Shown: positions 1-11,447 of the stretch, piece by piece
Position numbering within the stretch: position 1 is the first letter of the stretch
Layout of the letters: the number at the start of each line of letters is the position of its first letter
Assembly: GCA_036245525.1 (NCBI GenBank)
Contig: BTPG01000003.1
Coordinates: forward strand, 214,754,949-214,818,948
Length of the DNA: 64,000 nucleotides
Origin: Semisulcospira habei
Taxonomy: Eukaryota; Mollusca; Gastropoda; Semisulcospiridae
Reading direction: 5' to 3'
The notes under the pieces: generated by a model
What the model was told of the DNA's origin: nothing
The model's input: only the letters and a program-made list of their open reading frames with translations
The model's database searches: none
Position numbers and translations under genes: made by a program

Positions 1-268
1 CGAACGGGGAGTACCCTTGGGCACGAAGTAGGCTGAGTGTCTAATACACAAAGCCAGCTAAACACCAACCCGAAGGCAAACCTTATATCACCATCGAGTT
101 GAGGACTACCTCGGGGAAAAACGGGAGAACCCCGGGAAAAAAACCCCAGCATTTAGCATGGTACACAACAAGGAATATCGATGAAACAAAGCAAATAATC
201 AAATTCAGTAAGAGAATAATGGTATAAGAGGAGAGTAGGTAGTTGTGAAACCATCTTCAAGGGTAACT

Positions 269-318
<50 letters not shown>

Positions 319-393
319 ACGGGTGTGGGGGGAGAGAAAGACAAAAGGGGCGGGGGAAGGGGAGGAGGAAAGGGAAGAGAGAGAGAGAAAGGG

Positions 394-469
<76 letters not shown>

Positions 470-590
470 AAAAAGGGAGGGTGGGGGGGGGGGGAAGGCA
501 AACAAACAGAGCCACCAGCCCCACCCAACAGGCACCCTCCAGCCCACGGACGAACGCACAGGCATGCGAACAAGACGACCATCGAACATA
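1..590 (-). mobile_element. Foldback element copy A, left arm (partial)
   Basis: This stretch is a reverse-orientation copy of the repeat that also occurs at 40104-40735; the first 250 bases match it nearly base for base. It includes a poly(A) run (about 269-317), a (GA)n tract (about 380-468) and a G-rich segment, followed by a shared block around 505-545. The window starts inside the arm, so its outer end is not visible. The matching arm in the opposite orientation lies at about 4104-4500, so the two arms flank the LINE at 792-3647. ORFs predicted here are translations of the simple repeats and are not genes. Confidence 0.7.
269..468. repeat. Poly(A) and (GA)n microsatellites
   Basis: About 49 consecutive A residues are followed, after a purine-rich spacer, by roughly 45 GA dinucleotides. 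Similar (GA)n or (CT)n tracts sit at the same place in the other long foldback copy (40551-40606) and at the inner edge of the right arm here (4003-4094). Confidence 0.95.
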
Positions 591-791
591 CAGGTGTTCC
601 ATGCGGCGTTTCAAGTTGCGTCACTTTTTTCTTGTGGTTCAGTCACTCTCGCAGCGAGTTTGTGAGTGCTCAGTACCTTAACTGCTACTTGTTCTCTGGA
701 GGACTTTTATTCAATTACGTGGCCTTTTATCGTTTTATAGTTTTATAGTATTTTTTATTTCCGTGTTTTTCTGTATTCAATTGTTTCTTCA

Positions 792-3647
792 TTGTTTATT
801 TTGTGCACTCTGTATTTTGTAATAAGTCCAAGCGAATTTTCCATCAAAGGTGCAGTTATGAGAATAGGGCACCTCAATGTGTTTCATTTGTACAACAAAC
901 TAGCCGACATATCTGTATATATCAACGATCCTACACCGTTCCACCTGTTTGGACTCAGTGAGACGCGTCTGAGTTCCTGTGTAAGCGATGCAGCAATCAG
1001 TATCCCCAATTTTTCAGTTATTAGACGAGACCCCTTGTCTCCCGGTCAAACTGGCATCGCTGTCTATATTCATAATTCTATCCAGCAATTAGTTCATCGA
1101 CGCGTCGACCTAGAAATGATCGGGGTGGAGTGCGTATGGGTCGAAGTTAAGTGTCCGAAATCAAAACCGGTATTAATTGGGTTTTTATATAGAAATCCCG
1201 CCTCAACTTTTGAGTGGTACGATCAGTTTAGTCATAACCTTGACAGAGCTTTAAAAGAGAAGGCCGACATTCTTCTATTGGGCGATTTTAATATAGATTT
1301 ACTTAAGCCGCACCCCGCCTGGGGCTCAACGTCATCTCTGTTTGGCTTAGTACAGTTAGTGAAATCACCCACCAGAATTACTCCAACTACTTCCACGCTT
1401 ATAGACCACATATATACTAATAAACCCAAAGCCGTCTCTGACGTTGATGTCTCAAATCTTAGTGTTAGTGATCATTATCCTGTGGCTTGCTCCTGATCTT
1501 CTAAACTCCCTAAACCAAAAAAGAACGGCCATACAACTATAACGTATAGGACATTCAAACACTTCAGGAAAGACGAATTTCTATTTGATCTAGAAAATAC
1601 TCCTTTTAATAACGTGCTCCTGTCCTATGATCCTAATACCGCCCTCAGTATTTGGTACTCTCTTTTCCTAAATGTACTTAATAAACATGCTCCTCTACGC
1701 GAGAGGAGGGTAAAATCCAACACTCTTCCTCCCTGGCTTACTCCGGAAATCATGCAGGTTATGGCGCTTAGAAACGATCTACGTAGCAATAAAATGTTCA
1801 CTGAATATAAGCAACAGCGTAACCGTGTTAAATACATGATCAGAGAGGCAAGAAAAAAGTTAGTTCGTGACACGGTTAAAGACAGCAAAGATACCTCTAC
1901 TATATGGCGCCTTCTAAACACACTTACTAGGGGGTCTCCAAGTACCGCAACTACCATTCCCACTAATCTTACTGCTGATACATTCAATGACCATTTTCTT
2001 TCGATTGCCAAATCTCTAATATCGCCAAGCCAGGATAACACTTATCACCGCTCAAATTTGCTGTCTGAGTTTTGTCAACAAAGAACAATGGGCACAGCCC
2101 CCTTCAACATCCCTATGTTAGCTGTTCATGAAGTGGGTTTACTCATAAGTAACCTTCCAAATAAAAAGTCCTCGGGGCCTGATGACATCAGCCCGAAAAT
2201 ACTTAAACTGTCTCTCCCATACATTGTAGAATCCTTAACTTATATTTATAATCTCTGTATCCAGCATAACACTTTTCCTAACGAACTTAAATATGCCAAA
2301 GTAATTCCACTTCCAAAAACAAAAGATCGTTCTGATCCTAATAATTATCGGCCTATTTCTTTATTATCTGTTTTGTCCAAACCACTGGAAAGGCACGTTC
2401 ATAAACACCTGCTTGCTTACCTAGAAAACCGTAAGCTCCTCCACCCTTTCCAATCCGGATTTCGTCCGCAGCATTCATGCCACACAGCACTTACACGCCT
2501 TGTTGACACATGGCTCAAGGGTATGAATAAGTCACAGTTAACAGGAGTAGTCTATCTGGATTTTAAGAATGCTTTTGATCTGATTAACCATACTATTCTG
2601 ACTTCTAAGCTTCACACATACCTCAATAACGGAGACGCAGTTGCTTTTTTCACATCTTACCTTACTAAAAGAAAACAAAAGGTTCTTGTTCATGGCTCAT
2701 ACTCCTCTCTCAAAGATGTAAGCTTCGGTGTGCCCCAAGGGTCTGTGCTGGGCCCTCTACTGTTTTGCTTATTTATCAATGATTTGCCTCTACATATTAC
2801 TTGCCAAGATGTACAATGCGACCTTTTTGCTGACGACACCTCAGTTCATACTACTAGTAAAGATATACAGGTAATTTCCGACAACCTACAACAAAGTCTT
2901 CATGAAGTATCAGCTTGGTGTATAAACAATTCTATGGTTGTTCATCCAGCCAAAACGAAATCGATGGTAGTCGCCACGCGCCAAAAACAGCAGATAATGC
3001 CTCTATTACTTAACCTTTCTCTTAAAGGTAGTCAGGTAGAACAGGTAAATGAACATCGAGTACTGGGGATTAAAATCGACAGTCAGCTAAAATGGCAAGC
3101 TCATACAGACGCCTTATGCAAAATAGTAGCAAAAAATCTCTTTATGTTATCAAAACTAAAATATTATACTGATTCAGATACCCGTAAACTATTTTATAAC
3201 GCTCACATACGTTCTTATATCGATTACGCGTCATCGGTATGGGATGGGTGTAGTGAGGTCCATTTAAAGAGACTCAATTCCCTTCACAGACGAGCGGCCA
3301 AAATAATCTGCCCTGATCAACACCTAAGCACTGAAGAAAAGCTCTCAAAAGCAGGTCTCCTGCCACTTCAAGATCATTTTAAATATAACAAAGCAATCTT
3401 TATGTTCAAAGTGTGGAAACGCAAAACACCTGAGTACATCTCCACTTTGTTCCGTAAGTCTGAGTCCAAGCTTGGAAACATCAGAAAGCTTTTCATAGTC
3501 CCAAAACCAAGGATCGATCTATATAAAACTAGCTTATCCTTCTCAGGGGCACTTATCTGGAATGCCCTTCCCGACCATGTAAAATCCGCCTCCTCGCTAG
3601 CCTGTTTTAAAAAGGGTCTCTGCAAATATTTTGTGGATCACTCGTAG
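792..3647 (+). pseudogene. CR1/L2-like LINE ORF2 (endonuclease-reverse transcriptase), one in-frame TGA
   Basis: One reading frame of about 950 codons encodes a non-LTR retrotransposon polyprotein, broken only by TGA at 1494-1496. The N-terminal part is an APE-type endonuclease (LLGDFNID at about 1278-1301, SDH near 1467). The reverse transcriptase follows: YLDFKNAFD (motif A, about 2551), GVPQGSVLGPLLF (motif B, about 2728) and FADDTS (catalytic FADD, about 2824). The C-terminal thumb/connection region runs to TAG at 3645. In the related copy at 4824-5822 the codon at the TGA position is TGG, so a single G-to-A change explains the break. The likely functional start is the ATG at about 858, which aligns with the start of the endonuclease; the upstream Met at 792 is less likely. 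ORF1 is missing, so the copy is 5'-truncated. Clade is judged from motifs and the 3' tail. Confidence 0.9.
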
Positions 3648-3999
3648 GGATGACTTAACCACTTGTATTATATGTTTCTTTTTATGCTGGGTCCAATTTA
3701 TTCCCAATTAAGTCTGTTATCCTTTTCATTTATCATTTGGACTACTTAGCTCTGTCTATGTGTGAAGGGGGGTGGGTGGGGTGGGGGGTGTCTGTGAGTC
3801 TATGAGTATGTCTGTCTATGTGAATATTGTTGTCATCTCTTTGTAAGTATTATGTTTACTTATATGTATGTATATTTGTAGTTAGTCTTGTAGTTGTTAG
3901 CAACGGCAGGTTTGTAAAATGGCTGTGTCGATGACGATGTCAATGCCTAAACCGTTGTAAAATAAAGTTTCATTGATTCATTGATTCATTGATTCATTG

Positions 4000-4005
<6 letters not shown>
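3648..4005 (+). other. LINE 3' UTR with octamer tail
   Basis: Non-coding sequence follows the ORF2 stop. It ends with a polyadenylation-like AATAAA (about 3961) and four copies of the 8 bp unit ATTGATTC (about 3973-4004). Short 3' microsatellite tails rather than poly(A) are typical of the CR1/L2 group, which supports that assignment. Confidence 0.75.
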
Positions 4006-4097
<92 letters not shown>

Positions 4098-4110
4098 CCC
4101 CCCCCCCCCG
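4003..4110. repeat. (CT)n followed by poly(C)
   Basis: About 46 CT dinucleotides are followed by some 15 C residues, between the LINE tail and the right arm of foldback copy A. Confidence 0.95.
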
Positions 4111-4500
4111 GGCCTCACACACGCGCATTTACTTTTGCTCGCTCCTGCGCGCGCTTACACACACTCTTGTCTCTCGTGTTTAGTTTCTCTCGGAGTCTTT
4201 CTCTTACGATTTTTTTCTTTGACGTCATTTTTACTTTTGTTCTTCCTTTCCTTTTCTTTTCTTTTTCTTTTTTCTTTTTACGTCACCTTCAGTTGCCACA
4301 TTCCTTCTGCATCTGAAGATAAGTAGCGGCTAATGTCTCTGTTTGTTTGTCTATTTTGACAAAGGGTATTTACCCGAAATATTAATAAATTGTGTTGTAC
4401 CGTTTTTTCTAAGCGTGTTTCTTTCTCCGTTGGGTACTTCTTTGCATTTCACACGCTTGGCAGTCACCTTTTTGGTCTGGATTGATTTACGTTATATAAC
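4104..4500 (+). mobile_element. Foldback element copy A, right arm
   Basis: Forward-orientation copy of the repeat also at 41120-41524 (forward) and, inverted, at 35091, 39764 and 53764. It contains the shared hairpin core at 4356-4380 (stem GGGTA/TACCC followed by GAAAT) and ends with the conserved GGTCTGGATT. It abuts the 3'-truncated minus-strand LINE at 4487-5822. Confidence 0.75.
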
Positions 4501-5822
4501 GCCCGACTTCGTGAACAGCGATAAAGGGGATACCAAACGTATTATCGGACGATAATCGTTCCTGGCAAAACATGGACAGTTGATCCGATATTACATACGC
4601 TGACGGATCAGGGCTGTTGGAAGTAAGTAGCTGTTCTGGAGCTGGGAGAAAGCAATTGTTTATGCTTTCCGCAGAGAATTCGTGTGGAATGGTATGAGTC
4701 TGCCTGCGCGTGTTGCTTGTTAGAGTATTCAAAGCAGTCCAAACAGAAGCAGGAAATTTTTCGTTCTCAATTGTCTTTTCAACAAATGACTTTTGGGCTT
4801 CTCGAACTAAGTACTTAACTTTGTTACGCAAACTCAGGGAAGTTCTTTTCTCGTTTAGCGGTGTTTCGTGCCTCCATAGTTTGTTTGATTTCCTCCGTTA
4901 TCCAGGATGGAGGCTCGCGGCGTCGGACTCGCTTCCTTCTTAGCGGCGCGTGTTTATTCAGCACCCCGAGGAACAGATCAAGCCATATAGTGAGCGCATT
5001 ATCAGGGTCAGTGCAGTTGTACACTTGCTCAAATCCTGCATAGCTTAGATCATGTAAGAAAGCATTCGTATTAAGCTTTTTAAACGATCTGTACGTTATG
5101 TACGAGTGCTGGTCCCGACTTTGTTTTGCAGGGAGATTGCACGACCATGTACAGGCGATGGGAAAGTGGTCACTGACGGCTAATGAAGAAACATTAGTTT
5201 CCGCTACTGCTGTTGGGTTATTAGTGTAAATGTGGTCGATAATGGTGGCAGCAGAGCGTGATACTCGCGTTAGGGATTTAATCATCTGCTTTAGCCCGAA
5301 AAGAGTGATCGCTGATTGCCATGTCGGCTTGGGTTTCAGCATATCGATGTTAAAGTCTCCCAGAATGAGAACATTTTTACCGGTGTCGTTCACTTTATCC
5401 ATCACTTGTACAAAGTCGTCATACCAGTCAGCAGTAGCAGCTGGATTTCTGTACATAAAGGCGATAAGGATGGGAGAGGAATGTGGTATTTTCACCTCCA
5501 GCCACACACACTCTAGCTCTCTGGACTCAAGGTCTTCACGTCTGCGTACCATATTACGGATAGAGCTATGTACATAGACAGCTATTCCAGTGTGTCCAGG
5601 GTAGCCTGGGTCACGCCGAATTAGAGAAAAGTTAGGAATAAGTAATCTAGCATCACTGATGTTTGGGCCCAGACGTGATTCCGTGAGACCAAAGAGATGG
5701 AAGTGCGATGGCTCATTTAAAAATAAACAAATATCGGGGACCTTGTAAAACAGGTGAAAAATATTAAGGTGTCCGATTTTCAGTCCAAGTGATTGTACGC
5801 TACTGATTGAAACTTTCGGCAT
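4487..5822 (-). pseudogene. CR1/L2-like LINE ORF2, 5' part (endonuclease), 3'-truncated
   Basis: Minus-strand reading frame starting at the ATG at 5822. It gives a full APE-type endonuclease (ILGDFNIDML near 5350, SDHFP near 5170), clearly of the same family as the ORF at 792-3647. At about 4824-4831 a frameshift moves the coding into a second frame, which continues to 4487 through the linker before the reverse transcriptase. The RT domain is absent: the copy stops where foldback copy A begins. ORF1 of the same element lies upstream on the minus strand (9121-6462). Confidence 0.88.
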
Positions 5823-6346
5823 CGCTTCTCGTCAGTTTGCGTTAATGTCAAAGTCACTGTAAAAAGCTTCTATGATCTCAAAATGGGATCACATAGACAA
5901 AAATGCACGATGATCTCAAAATGGGATCACATACACACACAGTACGGTTAAGTCTCTTTTGCCAAGAGAACTTGGGAGTCCACCAAAGAAAACAAGAAAA
6001 GACAATTCACTGGCTAAAGGCCAGAAAGTCACTGTGACTTCCGTAGTCAAACATTTCTCAGTGTGCTGCCTCAAAGGCAAACACACATCCAACGTCAAAA
6101 CAGTCTGTAATATTTCGCAGTTCCGATTACCAGAAATTAATCACTATTTACGTAACACGGTATAAAACTAAATAAAAATGTCTAAGTGCCACAGCACTTG
6201 TTAAAACACATGCACAGAAATTCAAACGTTTCTGTTATTATTTCAAATTAAGTCCACACAACCTATACAAGGGCTCACACACCTAAGCACATAGGAACAC
6301 ACGCTATTGTCCGTGGCTCGCGGATTGAATCATAGTCAAGATTTAA

Positions 6347-6396
<50 letters not shown>

Positions 6397-6461
6397 ATGT
6401 CATAGTTTTGAATGCTGCGCGCTAAACCAAGTAAACTGAAAGAGAATTGTCAGTATAAATG
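5823..6461 (-). other. Inter-ORF region of minus-strand LINE
   Basis: About 640 bases between ORF1 and ORF2. It holds two direct copies of a roughly 24 bp motif (about 5873-5896 and 5912-5935) and a run of about 46 A residues (6349-6394). No further coding sequence is seen. Confidence 0.5.
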
Positions 6462-7766
6462 CTATGTACACAGCAAGGGCCGGTGCATCTTAGTTCTACC
6501 TAACACATTCACTGGACCGAGCAGACACGGCACAGCGTGGGGCCTCAGATTACCCATCAAGTAGGGTAACTGCCAATGAGGGAAGGGTGGCGGGTACGGC
6601 TGGAAAGGCGGCTGGAAGACTGGATATGGTGGCAGTCCGGGGTGTGTGGCCTGGGGCCAGGGAACGATGGGGCAGCCGTAATTCCCGTAGTAGGGCGAAA
6701 AGGCGTGAGGATCCACAGCTACAGCGTCAGGTCGATGGTACAATGGCTGTAGGGAAGGAATGCTGGCACCAGTGGTGACATCTGCATGTGAGTTCTCTGT
6801 AGAACCGGTGGCGCGAGATGTCTTGTCAACGGGAGGCTGGCTGTTGTGGTTATTGGGGACGGGGACAGCTTGGCGAGAGACAACCGCCCTGTCACCGTTA
6901 TTGCTGCTCGCCAACACTGAAGTCTCCCACCGGCGGGTACTTGCAGACTTTGACCTCTGCTCGGTGCTGTTTGTGGGACCTGGAGTTAAGTCCCGAGAAT
7001 TAGAGTCAGGCCCAAAGAACAGTGGTGGGTAGTCTTGCTCATACTTTACGGTATGTTGGTTACGGTAGCTACTACTCTGTTTATTTACGGGAATATAGTG
7101 TATGTCTTTGGACGAGCCTTGTTTACGCTGCATACGAGTGTTAGGCAGAGCTTCATCTTCAGCGTGAAATAAAAACCGTTTCACCTGACGGAGCAGGACA
7201 CCTGCACCTCTTTCACTCAGATGCAGTTTGTCACTGCTAAAGAGAGCAGCAGCAACTTGTCCCTGTGGCGTGAAGAAGGCCTTTTCTTGGAGGAAGAGCA
7301 CTTTCTCACTTACACAGTGTTCAGCCAGGCGCTGGTTGACAGTTTCTGTTATTTGTAGTGACCGTCGACCCTGGGGGAGGATTGCAGTGTAAGCAACTGC
7401 AGCAGAAGGGTATGTACGGCGGACCTGCTTGGTGAGACGTTGTAAGCTCCCCAGGATCACCTCCGTGTCGTGGCCCGAGGCGCAGTCGTTTGTACCCACG
7501 TGGACCACAACACGGCTGATGTCCTCACGGAGGTCACACGTCTCTAGGGTTGCAGCCAGGTCACCAGCCTTGACCCCGCGCAGGCTACGCACGCACGTGG
7601 CCCCGCTAGGATCAAGCCGGCGGCGATCCACTCGCTGTAGATTGGAGTCGCCAATCAGTAGGGCAGACACTTTACCCGGGGGCGGCAGACGGAAGCTGAA
7701 GAGTCGCGGGGCTTGTGGCGGCCGGTCCTTGATGGGATTAGCTCCCATATCTTCGCCGCTGACCAT
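6462..7766 (-). pseudogene. LINE ORF1, C-terminal part with SGNH/GDSL esterase domain
   Basis: Minus-strand ORF of 434 residues, in frame with an open stretch just upstream of its first Met. It contains the SGNH-hydrolase signature order: GDSNLQRV near residue 38 (nucleophile Ser block), VVHVGTNDC near residue 86 (Gly/Asn block), and LHLSERG near residue 181 (catalytic Asp/His region is degenerate but positioned correctly). The C-terminal 200 residues are proline- and tyrosine-rich and low complexity. Esterase domains in ORF1 are known from CR1-type LINEs. A frameshift at about 7826-7890 separates it from the N-terminal half; together they would form a single ORF1 product of around 880 residues. 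Confidence 0.8.
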
Positions 7767-7825
7767 ATCTTCCTGACTGACCGTAACGGGATGCTCAGTA
7801 GAGTCAGCATGGGTAAGCTGCTCTT

Positions 7826-9121
7826 TCAGGATGACAGGGGGAGGGGAGGAGGCGGCTGAGAGAGGAGTCGTGTTTTCGAATGGAGGGATGAGTCACCAGC
7901 GGGTGGAGGTGGTGTGATACCCTGTTTCTGTCTAGCCAGTAGTTCTTTCTGGCGGCTCTCAATAGCGTCGACCTTTCCCATTTTGGTGATGAGTCTAGAG
8001 ACTTGCCTTTGCAGATTGCTATTTTCTTTTTTGAGGGCGTCGATTTCCGCTGTCAGGTTCTCACGTAACTCCTTTTGCTGGTTTTCGAACTGCAGTTTCA
8101 GGTCTGTTATCATGGCAGTCACACTAGCAAAACAAGGGGTTCCTACCACTGGCTCAGTACAACGGTCACAGCACTGAGGGGAACATTGGGTCGAGGTGTG
8201 CACAGTCTCTGAAGTGACGTCATTTGAGACGAGGCCTTGGGCTGTTTCATCATTTACCTCGTCCATCGAACTGGCCAAAGTCTTGCTAATCTCCTCATTG
8301 CCTCCGGACACTAGACAGGGAGAGTCACGGCTAGGGAGTGTGCCCATCACAATGCATGGCTGCTGCTTTGCTTCACTGACCACCACTGACAATCCCTTCG
8401 CGCATGGAAACAAAGACTCCGATGCTATGAGGGAATAGTTAAGAGGCAGCTCATGTCGATCAGATACATCTTGGTGGTCACCTAGGGGATTAAGGTCAAT
8501 TATATTTTGGTGAGGCGTCGAGATGGCCTGCCCATCAAGCACCGCGGCAGTGCTGTCACCGGTCGCGCTGTCCTGTTGACTGGGTGGAGGGGGGAGGATG
8601 GCGAGAAGTGGAGACGGAGTGGGGAAGGTGTCCACGGGGGTTAGTGGTGGGGTGGAGAGTGCATGGGGTTCATCAGGTTCGAAGGGTGGGGGGCAAAGTT
8701 CAAATGTCTCACCGCTTATGGCGCTTACTAACGCCTTCAACTTGTCAAATTCCTCGCCCACCCATACAGGGCACACGTTTCCCTGTACGAGAACTCTGCC
8801 GGTGGTGTGGTAGAGTGTAATGGTGATGAGAGAGCGATTTCCATGCTTCAGCTGAAGAAATGTTTTGAAAAGTTCAGGTGGAGAAGGGATGCATGAGGGG
8901 ACTGGCACTGTGATGATTACAAGATCTTTATTTGAGTCCGTCCATTGGTGATAAATCTGAGCGGGAGCATCTTGGACGTACCGCATGTAGATGACACATC
9001 TCCAAAGTGGTAATTTGTTTTGGGTCGTGTCGAATATGACTTGAGCAGGGTCTCTGGTGTGTTTAATATGCTCCAAGTCAATGGCATATATGGCGTGGTT
9101 GGCGCGGGTGGTGGGGCCCAT
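7826..9121 (-). pseudogene. LINE ORF1, N-terminal part with coiled coil
   Basis: Minus-strand ORF of 431 residues, from ATG at 9121. The first 150 residues form a compact, globular-looking segment of unrecognised fold. A Pro/Ser/Thr-rich linker follows (about 150-300), then a Cys-containing segment and a heptad-rich coiled coil (about 335-400), typical of LINE ORF1 multimerisation. The reading frame then slips before the SGNH esterase part at 7766. The nucleic-acid chaperone role is inferred from its position upstream of ORF2. Confidence 0.7.
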
Positions 9122-9828
9122 TGTGGAAGGTGGGTGTGGCTGGCGGATTACACAGCTGAAGCCGCCAGCCTCGCGGCGGCTGCCATGTTGAGAGAGAGAG
9201 AGAGACTGAGAGAGAGATAGCTCGCTGCTGCGCTAAAGTGACGGCAGCGAGTATCCGGCACTGGGGCTAGCGTCAGTTGCATTCCACACATAGTTCTAAC
9301 TCAGACTCCGGAAATGTCTAATCACTTTGATTAGCTGGAATGTGAGCTCGCCCCTCAGTCCCGAGCAGCGCGGTCTGTTTATAGTTGCTGTCAACACGTC
9401 TAACTTACATGGATGAAACAGTCACTGAATCAGCTCGCGCAGCCAAGGTTCTCATGCGCTTTCGCATCCTCGTATCTGCGGGCACCATGAGGATCTATGC
9501 TATAGGTTCACGGCAGCGGAGATTCGAGTCTGGCCGGTAACTGACTGCTTACGGCTGTAGGCACGCCAGGCCGTTGGCGCCAAGCGACACAGAAACAAAG
9601 AGTCCATGTTCCCTGGCTCGAACATCCAACAGAACAGTGCGTGATGAAACAAAAAAGAAACGTTAATATCTCTCGGAAAATGAATGTCACACAGACGAAA
9701 AATCACAGTCCAATAGAAGTCACTATCTCAAGTCACTGAGACAAAAATCTCACAACACAGCCAAACAATGCCAACACAATTGTCACTGAAGACGGAGCGA
9801 TGTGAATATGCGACTTACTCGCACTAGG

Positions 9829-9832
<4 letters not shown>
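9122..9832 (-). other. Probable LINE 5' UTR and unique sequence
   Basis: GC-rich sequence upstream of ORF1 on the minus strand, with a short (GA)n patch at about 9190-9218. The 5' boundary of the LINE is not evident. Nothing else is recognised up to the (GA)n tract at 9833. Confidence 0.4.

Positions 9833-9917
<85 letters not shown>
9833..9917. repeat. (GA)n microsatellite
   Basis: About 42 GA dinucleotides, ending where the left terminal inverted repeat of the element at 9917-14598 begins. Confidence 0.95.
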
Positions 9918-9922
<5 letters not shown>

Positions 9923-10076
9923 GCCAGCAACTAGTGCCCGCGTTTGAAGACGGACAAGATTGAAATTTTAGGACATTGTCCATAAAAGAATTATTTCGGG
10001 ACATTTTTTTCCAATTTGTTTTAAAATTAAGATGCTCATTGGCGAGAAAGTGGCCGTTTGATCCACACTGGAGTCC

Positions 10077-11190
10077 GTAATTTTTCATAAATAGTGTTTG
10101 CTTCAACCTGCTATTTGTCCCGGCCCTTGGGTAGGATTAGGTCAAATCGTGAACTACGCCCTAGGCATGAAAATCAGCAAGAAAATTGCAAAGTTGATTC
10201 TCTGATACGTGAAATATTAGTACTGCGATGATGACGTATAACATCGAGTCGTCACCATTAACACGGCGTCGCGGGACTAATGATGCCATGGTGTGCTCGT
10301 GCTATCATTCGGCTGCTTCAGAATAAATATGCTACACCAGACCACAGAGCTTACCAATGGCGGGAATCGCCGTGGGTCCGTCTTTATTTGTGTGTGCCAG
10401 TGTGTGTGGATCAAAGAGTGGGTTAGAGAAGAAGGAGACGATTTCCTGTCGGTACACGAACCCACAGAGCGTACTAATTGCGCGAAGCGCCGTGTGTCCG
10501 TCTTTATTTGTGTGCGCCGACGTGTGTGTTGATCAGAGGTTGGCTTAGAGAGGAGGGAAATGGATCAGCATAAGAAACCTAAAAATATGACCAACTCTGA
10601 ATGATCTTAAAAAATACACGCATCTGGGCTCCAAACAATACGGTAGACTCTGGGATAAAATCCTCGTCTTGTTTTTTTTTTTTTTCTTTCTGCGGTTGTA
10701 TCTTATGACTGAAGCCTGCAACAAGTTCTCTTCAGAAGAAAATAATTGTTGGCTTAGAAAAAACAAACAACAACAACAACAACAAGATTTCTATCTCCTT
10801 CTACTGCAACCCGCCATTTGATCCAAACACTGGCACACATAAACAAAGACGGACACACGGCGATTCCCGCCATTCGTAAGCTCTGTGTTCTGGTGTAGCA
10901 TAGCTATTCTGAAGAAAAATAATAGCACGAGCAGCGAAATAATGTCACTTTAAACTTCACGTTATGGCATCATTAGCCCCACAACGCCGTGTTCATAGTG
11001 ACGACTCGACGTTATACGTCACACACCGCAGTGCTAACATTTTACATATCAGAGAATCAACTTTGCAATTTTCTTGCTGATTTTCACGCCTAGGGCTTAC
11101 AGGTCACAATTTGGCCTAATCCTACCCCAGGGCCGGGACAAACAGCAGGCTTATGCACATACTGTTCATGAAAAATCATTAATGAGAAGA
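10077..11190. repeat. Internal inverted duplication, ~330 bp arms
   Basis: The arm at 10077-10395 is matched in reverse complement by 10835-11170, sharing for example GAGAATCAACTTTGCAATTT, GCCGGGACAAA and GGCGATTCCCGCCATT, with scattered substitutions and small indels. The left arm has an additional diverged direct copy of its inner end at about 10460-10560, and the right arm has a diverged direct copy of its outer part at about 11270-11390. Confidence 0.75.
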
Positions 11191-11447
11191 TGGCTGTTTT
11201 GGTAAAAGAAAAATTAAAGTTGTGTTAGCTGTTTTACAAATGACTCCTAATAGGTGATGCTGAACATTGTCTGATTTTCACACCTAGGTCACAATTGACC
11301 TAATCGTACCCGACAACCAAGACAAACTGTAGGCTTATGTAAATACTGTATACGAACAATCATGCGATTATTAATAAGAAGATTGGTGGGTTTTTTTTAT
11401 TTTTCAAAAAGAAGATTCAATTGTTTTACTATTAACCCATATAATTC

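Noticed and set aside
153..748. Overlapping ORFs on both strands rich in Ser/Leu, Arg/Glu, Lys or Phe
   Set aside because: They are translations of poly(A) and (GA)n; the same applies at 3997-4326, 9733-10106, 14517-14758, 16089-16572, 31694-32132 and 40363-40837.
3997..4326. 109-residue plus-strand ORF with Leu-rich signal-like segment
   Set aside because: It starts in (CT)n and continues through a foldback arm; the similar frame at 40987-41370 is the other copy of the arm, not a conserved protein.
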